A DNA stretch of 58,563 nt from JACQFV01 sp964593585. GTDB taxonomy: Bacteria > Zixibacteria > MSB-5A5 > WJJR01. Every line of letters starts with the position of its first letter. Positions within the stretch are counted from its first letter, which is position 1. The notes under the pieces were generated by a model. The model was not told the DNA's origin, did not search any database, and saw only the letters and a program-made list of their open reading frames with translations. Location of the stretch: contig CAZQIZ010000018.1 in the NCBI GenBank assembly GCA_964593585.1, forward strand, positions 1 to 58,563. The letters run 5' to 3'. Of the stretch, positions 1 to 7,947 are shown piece by piece. Position numbers and translations under genes: made by a program.

Positions 1-70
1 TAGGTGCGTGATTATGAACAGAAATGACCGACACACAAAATTCCTGACAGGCCCGTGCACTGACACAATC

Positions 71-2341
71 CTACTCCACCCAATCCGCGATGAAGATATT
101 CGTCTCGCCCGGCTTGGCCTGGTTGCGATTGGAGGCGAAGACCAGCTTGGTGCCATCGCGGTTGAACATCGGAAAGCCATCGAAGGTGGACTCGAAGGTG
201 ATCTGCTCCAACCCGGTGCCGTCGATGTTGATCATGAACAGATCGAAGTTGCGCTTCTTCGGGTCGTTCATGCTCGAGGAGAAGATGAGCCGCTTGCCGT
301 CGGGATGGAAGTACGGGCAGAAGTTGGCCGATCCGTTACTGGTCACCTGCCGTTTGCCGGTGCCGTCGGCGTTCATCACCCAGAGTTCGAGTTTGCTGGG
401 ACGGATCAGCCCCTGCGCCAGCAGGTTCTTGTAGTCGGCGATGTCGGCCGAGTCGGTCGGGTGGCTGGCGCGGTAGCAGATCATCTTGCCGTCGGGTGAG
501 AAGAACGCGCCGCCATCGTAGCCAAGCTCGTGGGTCAACTGAACCGGATTGCTCCCGTCGGGGTTCATCACATACAGATCCAGATCGCCATTGCGCACCG
601 AGGTGAAGAGGATCTTGCTGCCGTCGGGGGAATAGACCGCTTCGGCGTCGTAGCCCGGGGTGTCGGTCAGACGCTTGAGGTCGGAGCCATCGGGTTTGGC
701 GGAAAAGACATCGTAGCCGGCATAGAGGGCCCAGACATACCCCTGCGCCATCGACGGCTTCGGCGGGCAGGAATCGCCGGCCAGATGGGTGGAACAGAAG
801 ACAATGCGTTCGCCATCGGGCGCGAAAAATGAACAGGTGGTGACACCGGTGCCGGTGGAAACCATGCGAACATCGGAGCCATCGATGTTCATCGTATAGA
901 TGCGGTCGCAGGGGTAACCGTCGCGGGTCGACTGGAAGATCAGCTTCTGTCCATCGGCGGAGAAGTAGGCCTCGGCATTTTCGCCGCCGAAACTGAGTTG
1001 GCGGATGTTCTTGAAATGCTTCTCACCGGGGACAATCAGGGCGGAATCGGCCGTGGCCGCGGGGACGGCGGCGACCGCCTCGCTGCCGGCAAACTGCCAG
1101 GACCGGGCAAAGGTGACGCGCTCGGCCAGGGTCGGGTGGTCATACAGCCAGATTTTGATGAAGGTCGATGGATCGGGGTTGGAGAGATTGGTCGCCGCCA
1201 GTTTCTCAAAGGCGCCGACCGCCGCCTCCCTATCGGCGGTTTTCTGGAGGCCGAAGATGTCGGCCTGGTGCTCGAAGTGCCGCCAGATGCCATTTTGCAG
1301 CGGCGAGAAGAGAAAGCCGATCACCGAAAACGAGAGCGCCAGAAGCGGCATGCTGGCGAAACTGGAGAGCCGTTCGAACCCGAAGCGCTTGTGATATCGT
1401 CGAATGAGCGCGCTCATCGCCAGATGCGACAACCAGGCGGCGATGAAGATGAAGGCGACGGCGATCCCCAGGCCGATCCAGATGTGCTGGAGCAGATAGT
1501 GCCCCATCTCGTGGCCGACGACGAAGAGGACTTCCGACGGCTCCATGGCGGCGATCAGGTTGTCGTAGAGGACGATTCGTTTGGTCTTTCCCAGTCCGGT
1601 GACGTAGGCGTTCAGCTTCTTGGTGTCCTTCGATGCGTCCATGACAAAGACGCGCGAATCGGGAATGCCCGACTGCGCGGCCAGATTGAGAATCTGCGCG
1701 CGCAACGGGGTGTCATCCATCGGCTTGGTCTCATAAAAGATCGGCGTGATGACGATCGGCCCGATGATCACGAAGAAGATGACCAGCGGCACCGAGACCA
1801 CGCCCATCCAGACCCACCAGGAGCGCGGATTGCGGCGGATGATCGCGTAGACGATCACCGCCAGCAACGCGATGATCACCAGCGCCACGCCCAGTCCCTT
1901 GAGCAGGTCCAAGGTCCAGGCGCCGAACGTCTGGTTCGAAAGGCCGTAGTGGTGCTCCAGATGGAAGCCGGAATAGTAATCCAGCGGCAACGAAGCGATC
2001 TGGACGATGGCGATCAGCGCGACGAGATAGAGGAACAGCGTCAGAAGGCGTCGCTTGCCGATCCGTTCGGCCCAAGCCAGCATCCTGGCGGAAAAACCGG
2101 TGAACAGCAGGACCAGCCATATGGCCAGACCATAGAAGAACTCAACGAAATATAGCAGGTTGGTGGTGTTGGAGTATTCGATGGCCTGCGCGCGCCGTTC
2201 GGGGGTCATTTCCCCCCAGCCGGGCTCGGCGGCGGCGGGCGGCGTCTCGGTTTGCGCAAACGCCGCCAACGGGGACATGGCGGCGACCAGCGCCAGCAGG
2301 ATCAGCAGGGGCAACAGCAGTCGAGGCACGATCGGACGCAT
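71..2341 (-). CDS. M48 family metallopeptidase fused to C-terminal PD40/TolB-like beta-propeller
   Basis: The first ~430 residues are a Ste24/HtpX-type membrane zinc protease: N-terminal signal-like segment, several hydrophobic spans, and the zinc motif HEMGH near residue 276, followed by the downstream FEHQAD segment that carries the third ligand in M48 enzymes. Residues ~442-756 form six repeats of the PD40 type (FSADGQKLIF, FAPDGERIVF, YSPDGSKILF, FSPDGKMICY, FHPDGKRLIF, FNRDGTKLVF), as in the TolB propeller. M48 enzymes are usually ~300-450 residues, so this is a genuine fusion in one open frame. The start is the ATG at 2341. The propeller probably lies outside the cytoplasm and may recruit substrates or partners; that is inference. 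The gene stands alone, 106 bp downstream of a small unknown gene on the same strand. Confidence 0.93.
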   Translation of the reverse strand: MRPIVPRLLLPLLILLALVAAMSPLAAFAQTETPPAAAEPGWGEMTPERRAQAIEYSNTTNLLYFVEFFYGLAIWLVLLFTGFSARMLAWAERIGKRRLLTLFLYLVALIAIVQIASLPLDYYSGFHLEHHYGLSNQTFGAWTLDLLKGLGVALVIIALLAVIVYAIIRRNPRSWWVWMGVVSVPLVIFFVIIGPIVITPIFYETKPMDDTPLRAQILNLAAQSGIPDSRVFVMDASKDTKKLNAYVTGLGKTKRIVLYDNLIAAMEPSEVLFVVGHEMGHYLLQHIWIGLGIAVAFIFIAAWLSHLAMSALIRRYHKRFGFERLSSFASMPLLALSFSVIGFLFSPLQNGIWRHFEHQADIFGLQKTADREAAVGAFEKLAATNLSNPDPSTFIKIWLYDHPTLAERVTFARSWQFAGSEAVAAVPAATADSALIVPGEKHFKNIRQLSFGGENAEAYFSADGQKLIFQSTRDGYPCDRIYTMNIDGSDVRMVSTGTGVTTCSFFAPDGERIVFCSTHLAGDSCPPKPSMAQGYVWALYAGYDVFSAKPDGSDLKRLTDTPGYDAEAVYSPDGSKILFTSVRNGDLDLYVMNPDGSNPVQLTHELGYDGGAFFSPDGKMICYRASHPTDSADIADYKNLLAQGLIRPSKLELWVMNADGTGKRQVTSNGSANFCPYFHPDGKRLIFSSSMNDPKKRNFDLFMINIDGTGLEQITFESTFDGFPMFNRDGTKLVFASNRNQAKPGETNIFIADWVE

Positions 2342-2447
2342 AGACTTCCCTCCCGGTGGTCACGGTCAATTTAGACCGGCCGGGAGGCGGTCGCAATCGC
2401 AATCGGACAGAAAGAGACCCGAAGGATATCGAGGGCGACGCGGCGTC

Positions 2448-2636
2448 TCATGCCGGACCGCCGGGGTTGTTCTCCGGCGGCTCGGGGATCGCCGATGCGC
2501 CCTTCAGCGTATGGTGCAGCAGGGTGATGCGTCCGGACAGGATCGCGTTGACCACACGCGCGAACTGGTTGACTGAAAGCGACTGAAGCGACAGCGGATG
2601 CCAGATCAGTTTGGGTTGTCGAGCAGGCCGTTTCAT
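2448..2636 (-). CDS. small hypothetical protein (62 aa)
   Basis: I do not recognise a family. The ATG at 2636 is preceded by a good ribosome site (GGAGAGG, about six bases away), better than the GTG two codons upstream. The product is basic at the N-terminus, has one amphipathic segment (LSVNQFARVVNAILSG) and ends in a proline/glycine-rich tail. It has no signal peptide or membrane span. It lies upstream of, and on the same strand as, the M48-propeller gene, 106 bp away. The 278 bp between it and hisS on the other strand must hold divergent promoters; I see nothing else there. Reality of the gene rests only on the ribosome site and reasonable composition. Confidence 0.45.
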   Translation of the reverse strand: MKRPARQPKLIWHPLSLQSLSVNQFARVVNAILSGRITLLHHTLKGASAIPEPPENNPGGPA

Positions 2637-2914
2637 GCGCACCTCTCCCTCTGGGCGGGATGCCCGGTCAGACGGCTCTGAACGTTTTCAGACGCTAAAG
2701 GTGTCGCAAGGCTGGATAGGCAGTGATCCCCTCGTCCTGCATTCCATACGCGACCAAATTGGTGTTTGTAAGCAAAAAGGTGGGATGGGGGCGGGCGGGC
2801 CATCACTTTTCCGAATTGACTTGGGTGGTGCGGACGGGTGAAATTGATGGACTGTCGTGGTGCCGGGGCGTCGTCTGGAAGGATACCCCGGCGGCTTTTT
2901 TTGGGTCTTTTGCG

Positions 2915-4195
2915 ATGACGAGCAAATCCACCGAGACCGGATTCCGCCGCCTGGCGGGCATGGCCGATCTGCTGCCGGAGGAGACGGCGCAGTGGGTGCG
3001 CGCCGAGGAGATTGTCCGGGCGGTGATGCGCCGCTTCGGGTTCGGCGAGATTCGCTGCCCGGTGATGGAACCGACGGAACTGTTCGAGCGCGGCACCGGG
3101 GAATCGACCGACATCGTGCAGAAGGAGATGTACACCTTCGTCGACCGGGGGGAGCGTTCGGTGACGCTGCGCCCGGAGGGCACCCCGTCGGTGGTGCGCG
3201 CCTATCTGGAGGAATCGCTGGGGGTCAAACGGCCCAGCTGGAAGTTCTATTACATCGGGCCGATGTTCCGGGCAGAGCGTCCCCAGGCGGGTCGTCTGCG
3301 GCAGTTCCACCAGTTTGGCGCCGAATTGATCGGGCCGGCCGGACCGGAGGCCGATGTCGAGACCATCGCGCTGGCCGACGCAATCCTGCGCGAGTTGGGC
3401 GTCCGGGAGTTTGCGCTGGTGATCAACTCGATCGGCGGGCCGCAGGCGCGGGTCGAGTTAAACGCCGCCCTGCGGGCCTTCCTGACCGACCCCGATGTGT
3501 TCGCGGCGATCTGCGCGGACTGCAAGCGGCGCGCCACGAGCAATCCCCTGCGCATTTTCGACTGCAAGGTTGAGAAGTGCCAGGCGCTCTACCAGAATGC
3601 GCCGTCGATCGATCGTTTCCTGACCGACGATGACCGGCGGCACTTCGAGGCGGTCAAGCACGGGCTCGATCAACTGGGGCTGACCTTCCGGATCGACCTG
3701 CGGCTGGTGCGCGGGCTGGATTATTACACACGCACGACCTACGAGTTCAAATCGACGCGGCTGGGGGCGCAGGATGCGCTTTGCGGCGGCGGACGGTACG
3801 ATGGTCTGGTCGAAATTCTCGGCGGGCCGCCGACGCCGGCGGTGGGATTTGCCGCCGGCTTTGAGCGTGTTTTGGCGGCGCTCCCGGAAGAAGCCCGGGC
3901 CACGGCGACGCGCCTGGATGTGTTTGTCTGCGCGCTGGGCGAGGCGGCCGCGGAGCGGGCCACCGCGGCAGTGGCGCGTTTGCGCGCACTCGGACTGGCG
4001 GCCGACCGGGATTTCCTCGGACGCGGGCTGAAGGCGCAGATGAAGGAAGCCGACCGTCTACGCGCCCGCTATGTCATCCTCATCGGCGACGACGAAATTT
4101 CCAAGGGACGGTATCAGTTGCGCGTCATGGACAAGGCCGAACAAACCGAAATCACCGCGGACCTCGGCGACTGGACGGTCGCCCTGTTTGCCTGA
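2915..4195 (+). CDS. hisS: histidine--tRNA ligase
   Basis: Class II aminoacyl-tRNA synthetase that charges tRNA-His in the cytoplasm. The 426-residue product has the usual length and signatures: the GMADLLPEE start region, motif 2 around FYYIGPMFRAERPQ with the following RLRQFHQFG, the HisS-specific VRGLDYYTRTTYEF near residue 264, GGGRYD near 290, and a C-terminal anticodon-binding domain with GRGLKAQMKEADRL. The frame is open further upstream, but homologs begin close to the GFRRLAGMADLL segment, so the ATG at 2915 is chosen. The aspS start follows 16 bp after its stop, so the two are cotranscribed, a common pairing. Confidence 0.97.
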   Translation: MTSKSTETGFRRLAGMADLLPEETAQWVRAEEIVRAVMRRFGFGEIRCPVMEPTELFERGTGESTDIVQKEMYTFVDRGERSVTLRPEGTPSVVRAYLEESLGVKRPSWKFYYIGPMFRAERPQAGRLRQFHQFGAELIGPAGPEADVETIALADAILRELGVREFALVINSIGGPQARVELNAALRAFLTDPDVFAAICADCKRRATSNPLRIFDCKVEKCQALYQNAPSIDRFLTDDDRRHFEAVKHGLDQLGLTFRIDLRLVRGLDYYTRTTYEFKSTRLGAQDALCGGGRYDGLVEILGGPPTPAVGFAAGFERVLAALPEEARATATRLDVFVCALGEAAAERATAAVARLRALGLAADRDFLGRGLKAQMKEADRLRARYVILIGDDEISKGRYQLRVMDKAEQTEITADLGDWTVALFA

Positions 4196-4211
4196 GAACG
4201 GACACGACACG

Positions 4212-6029
4212 ATGCTGATCATTGAAACGATCAAACGCACTCACACCTGCGGCGAATTGCGCGTCGCGCACGCCGGCCAGACGGTGCGTCTCAACGGCTG
4301 GGTGGCGCACTGGCGCGACCTCGGCGGCCTGTTCTTCATTGACCTGCGCGACCGCTACGGGATCACGCAGATTGTCTTTCACCCCGAGTCCCTCGATGCC
4401 GAGACGATGCAGACCGCGGCGGCGTTGCGGGCCGAGACGGTGATCGGGATCGAGGGCGCGGTACAGAAGCGCCCGGAGGGGACGGTCAACGCGAAGCTGG
4501 CCACCGGCGAAATCGAAGTGTCGGTGTCGCGTCTGGTGGTGCTCAACCGATCGAAGACTCCGCCGTTTGAGATCGAGGAACACACCAACGCCTCGGAAGA
4601 CCTGCGCCTGAAGTACCGCTACCTCGATTTGCGCCGTCCGCCGCTGCAGCAGAAACTGCGCATCCGCCATCAGGCGTCGATCGCCGTGCGCAACTACCTC
4701 GACAGTCAGGGATTCTACGAGATCGAGACGCCGCTTTTGATGCGTTCGACTCCGGAGGGCGCGCGCGACTATGTGGTGCCGTCGCGGATTCACAAGGGGC
4801 GTTTTTACGCCTTGCCGCAGTCGCCGCAATTGATGAAGCAGATCCTGATGATTGCGGGGTATGACCGCTACTTCCAGTTGGCGCGCTGCCTGCGCGATGA
4901 GGACCTGCGCGCCGACCGCCAGCCGGAACACACCCAGATCGACATGGAGATGACCTTTGTCACCCCCGATGACATCTTCGCGGTGGTCGAGGGGATGATG
5001 AAGCACCTCTTCAAGGAGGTGCTGGGCGTCAACATCATCGCCCCATTCCAGCGGCTGACCTACCGCCAGGCGATGGACACTTACGGGTCGGACAAACCCG
5101 ACCTGCGCTATGATCTGCCGATCGTGAACATTGCGGAAGCGGTGCGTCAATGCGGTTTCAAGGTCTTTGAGGACACGGTGGCCAGGGGAGGGCGTGTGTC
5201 GGCGCTGCGCGCGCCGGGTCTGGCCACGCTGTCGCGCAGCCAGATCGCCGAACTGGAGAAGATCGCCAAGGATCAGGGCGCGGCGGGACTGGCCTATATC
5301 TTGTATGCCGAGGATGGTGTCAAATCGCCGATCGCCAAGTTCCTTTCCCCAGAGGCGCTCGACCGGATCACCGGCGCCTCCGAGGCGCGGGTCGGCGACG
5401 CGGTGTTGATCGTGGCCGGCGATACCAAGGTCTGCTGGGCGGCAATGGGCAAGCTGCGCAGCGAGATCGCCGGACGTCTCAATCTCGTCAACACCGGCAA
5501 GTTCGCCTTCGCCTGGGTGACCGAGTTCCCGTTGTTTGAGTACAACGCCGATGCCAAGCGTTACGATGCGATGCACAACATCGTCACGCATCCCTTCGAC
5601 GAGGACCTGCCGAAACTGGAGGCCGGGTTTACCACCACCGCCGCCCCGGGCACGCCGGAGCATCCGTGGGAATTCATTCGCGCCTATCAGTATGACCTTG
5701 TGCTCAACGGCACCGAAATCGCCTCGGGCGGGATCCGCAATCACCGGCCGGACATCCAACGGCGGGTGCTCAATGCGCTGGGGATCGACGATGAACGGGC
5801 CAAGCGGATGTTCGGTTTCCTCTTGGAGGCGCTTGACTATGGCGCGCCGCCGCATGGCGGGATCGCCCCCGGCTTCGACCGGATCGTGGCGATCATGACC
5901 AACTCCGAGTCGCTGCGCGATGTCATCGCCTTCCCGAAGACCACGCAGGCGCAGTCGCTGATGGACGCCTGCCCGTCGGAGATCGAGCCGCATCAGTTGG
6001 ACGAGTTGGGAATTCAGATCAAGCCGTAG
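4212..6029 (+). CDS. aspS: aspartate--tRNA ligase
   Basis: Class IIb synthetase for tRNA-Asp, 605 residues, the long bacterial type. An N-terminal OB-fold anticodon domain (VRLNGWVAHWRDLGG) is followed by the catalytic core with QSPQLMKQILM and RYFQLARCLRDEDLRADRQPEH near residues 200-230, the inserted GAD domain around residues 310-420, and motif 3 GGIAPGFDRIVAIM near 549. The ATG at 4212 is chosen; the frame is open upstream inside hisS but that part is not aspS-like. Whether it is discriminating or also charges tRNA-Asn cannot be told here, since no gatCAB or asnS lies in the window. Last gene of the hisS-aspS pair; the next gene converges. Confidence 0.97.
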   Translation: MLIIETIKRTHTCGELRVAHAGQTVRLNGWVAHWRDLGGLFFIDLRDRYGITQIVFHPESLDAETMQTAAALRAETVIGIEGAVQKRPEGTVNAKLATGEIEVSVSRLVVLNRSKTPPFEIEEHTNASEDLRLKYRYLDLRRPPLQQKLRIRHQASIAVRNYLDSQGFYEIETPLLMRSTPEGARDYVVPSRIHKGRFYALPQSPQLMKQILMIAGYDRYFQLARCLRDEDLRADRQPEHTQIDMEMTFVTPDDIFAVVEGMMKHLFKEVLGVNIIAPFQRLTYRQAMDTYGSDKPDLRYDLPIVNIAEAVRQCGFKVFEDTVARGGRVSALRAPGLATLSRSQIAELEKIAKDQGAAGLAYILYAEDGVKSPIAKFLSPEALDRITGASEARVGDAVLIVAGDTKVCWAAMGKLRSEIAGRLNLVNTGKFAFAWVTEFPLFEYNADAKRYDAMHNIVTHPFDEDLPKLEAGFTTTAAPGTPEHPWEFIRAYQYDLVLNGTEIASGGIRNHRPDIQRRVLNALGIDDERAKRMFGFLLEALDYGAPPHGGIAPGFDRIVAIMTNSESLRDVIAFPKTTQAQSLMDACPSEIEPHQLDELGIQIKP

Positions 6030-6128
6030 ACACACGCGACAGAACCAGACGACAAGAGGGACGAATCGATGCCGACTCATCCCTTTTCTTTGCCGTGTGG
6101 TTTTGACGGTTCAGCCGGGCGGCGAGAC

Positions 6129-6557
6129 TCAGACCACCGGAAGCACAATTTTGCCGGTGGCGGCCATGCGCGATTGCAGGCGGTTGAGTGTCGCCTCGAC
6201 CAGCGATTTCTGCAGCGGCTTCTTGAAGACCCCTTCGATGCGCAGATCACGGATGGCGACCGTGGGCACATCCTGCAGCACGCCGGTCAACAGCACAATC
6301 GGCACAAAAGGATGAGCGGCACGGATGAGCGCTGAGGACTCGATACCATCCATGCGCGGCATGCAGATATCCATGATGACCAAATCAATCTTGTGCTGCT
6401 TAAGGCAGGAAAGCGCCTCGCGTCCGGAGGCGACCGCCTGCGCATGATGCCCCCAGGCGGTCAGGAGCTGACAGACGCCGTCGCGCACTTCCGGCTCATC
6501 GTCAACGATCAGAATGTCGGCCGATTGCAGAGCAAGTTCGGGCGCGCTGTCCATCAT
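6129..6557 (-). CDS. stand-alone response regulator receiver protein
   Basis: A CheY-like receiver domain of 142 residues with no output domain. The acidic pocket (D19, D20), the phosphoacceptor D63 in LVIMDICMP, the T91 switch residue and the conserved lysine in FKKP (112-113) are all present, so it should accept phosphate from a histidine kinase. The frame is open for 32 more codons, but the ATG at 6557 has an AGAGGA ribosome site seven bases upstream and starts just before the domain. No kinase gene is in the window. It is transcribed away from the phoH operon and converges on aspS. Confidence 0.9.
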   Translation of the reverse strand: MMDSAPELALQSADILIVDDEPEVRDGVCQLLTAWGHHAQAVASGREALSCLKQHKIDLVIMDICMPRMDGIESSALIRAAHPFVPIVLLTGVLQDVPTVAIRDLRIEGVFKKPLQKSLVEATLNRLQSRMAATGKIVLPVV

Positions 6558-6915
6558 GGCGGTGTCCTCTCTGACTGTTGGTCCCCATTCGGATATCGGC
6601 GTGATGGCACCGAAAGTCGAGCCCTTTGGCAGAGTCGGCGCGGAGACCGCCAACTCGGCGAAGGCTATCCCATTGCGTACAAGTAACTTAGATTGGCTCT
6701 CTGGTTTGGGGCGAAGAATGCCAAAGCGGACGGTTCTGCGGTGCGTATATTTGGCTCATCTTCGGCCGATGTATCAAAAGCGACCCTTGCGGTCGCTGTT
6801 TGGGGCCGATCGGTGTTTGAGCAATGACAAGGCACACTCCAAATCCGCCTTCTGGCGCAGACGGTAGTCCCCAAGAGGGGGACCGGAGCCGGACGCTGTC
6901 CTGCGCGCTTCCGCT
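6558..6915. other. divergent intergenic region between receiver gene and phoH
   Basis: 358 bp with no credible gene. It must contain the promoters for the receiver gene (minus) and the phoH operon (plus); I find no convincing -35/-10 pair. One perfect seven-base hairpin (AGCGACC/GGTCGCT, 6779-6797) lies in it, with four T residues following on the minus strand, so it could be a weak terminator or part of a leader. Confidence 0.4.
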
Positions 6916-7938
6916 TTGAGTAGACCCTCCCAGCGCATCATCTCGATCGAAGGAACTGATCCGCGGGTTCTCTTTGGGCGGCACGGCGTGTTTCTGTCGC
7001 TGATTGAGGCCCGTTTGGACATCACGCTGACGGCGCGCGGCGACGAGGTCATCGCGGTCGGCCAACCGGAGCGTCTGGACGCGGCCTCGCGGCTGTTTGT
7101 CGACTTGCTCGCCCACATCGAAAAGACCGGGGAATTGTCGGAGCGCTACCTGAATTACGCGATCACCGTGGTGCAGGACGGGGGCGAGGGCCCCTCGGCA
7201 CAACTGGAAGCATCGGGCGCGCCGGGGTCGCGTCAGAAGATCACACCGAAGACACTCGGCCAAAAGGAGTACCTCGAAACCATCGAGAATTACGACATCA
7301 CCGTCTGCGTCGGCCCGGCCGGCACCGGCAAGACCTACCTGGCGGTCGCCATGGCGGTCGCCGAACTCAAGGCCAAGCTGGTCAGCCGTATCATCCTGGC
7401 GCGGCCAGCGGTTGAGGCAGGCGAATCGCTCGGCTTCCTTCCCGGCGACATCCGCGCCAAGGTCGATCCCTACCTACGGCCGGTCTACGATGCGCTCTAC
7501 GACATGATGCCGATGGACAAGATGCACCGGATGATGGAGACCGGGACTATTGAGATTGTGCCGCTGGCGTTCATGCGCGGGCGCACGCTCAACAACGCCT
7601 TTGTCATTCTCGATGAGGCGCAGAACACCACGGTCGGGCAGATGAAGATGTTTCTGACCAGGTTGGGCGAGCGCTCCAAGGCGGTGGTCACCGGCGATCT
7701 CACGCAGATCGATTTGGCGCACCCGACTACGTCCGGGTTGACGCTGGCCTGCCAGATCCTCAAAGGGATCAAAGGGATCGGAATGGTGTATCTGACGGAG
7801 AAGGATGTGGTGCGTCACCGACTGGTGAGCGCCATCATCAGGGCGTTTGAGCGCTACGAGGGGCGCGACGAAGGCGCGCGCCGCAACCATCAACTGCAAT
7901 CGCCCACGGACACCTCCCCCAGCGACGGGGAGGTCTGA
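6916..7938 (+). CDS. phoH: PhoH family ATPase
   Basis: Cytoplasmic P-loop protein of the PhoH/PhoL family, 340 residues. Walker A GPAGTGKTYLA sits near residue 139, followed by ILARPAVEAGESLGFLPGD and the Walker B VILDEAQNTT with the helicase-like VTGDLTQIDL; these are diagnostic. The N-terminus has the KH-like lead region usual for PhoL. The start is uncertain: the TTG at 6916 is the only upstream start candidate that keeps the conserved N-terminus. It heads a tight run phoH-pgpH-ybeY-corC (gaps of 9, 7 and -8 bp), the classic arrangement that links RNA metabolism and ribosome maturation. Confidence 0.94.
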   Translation: MSRPSQRIISIEGTDPRVLFGRHGVFLSLIEARLDITLTARGDEVIAVGQPERLDAASRLFVDLLAHIEKTGELSERYLNYAITVVQDGGEGPSAQLEASGAPGSRQKITPKTLGQKEYLETIENYDITVCVGPAGTGKTYLAVAMAVAELKAKLVSRIILARPAVEAGESLGFLPGDIRAKVDPYLRPVYDALYDMMPMDKMHRMMETGTIEIVPLAFMRGRTLNNAFVILDEAQNTTVGQMKMFLTRLGERSKAVVTGDLTQIDLAHPTTSGLTLACQILKGIKGIGMVYLTEKDVVRHRLVSAIIRAFERYEGRDEGARRNHQLQSPTDTSPSDGEV

Positions 7939-7947
7939 CGGCCGGGT

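Noticed and set aside
4152..6080. Long open frames on the strand opposite aspS, and similar ones opposite pgpH (8407-10143), the AAA+ gene (32384-33832) and the acyl-CoA synthetase (54205-56349)
   Set aside because: They mirror highly conserved genes, are rich in His/Arg/Gln typical of antisense high-GC translation, and have no family features.
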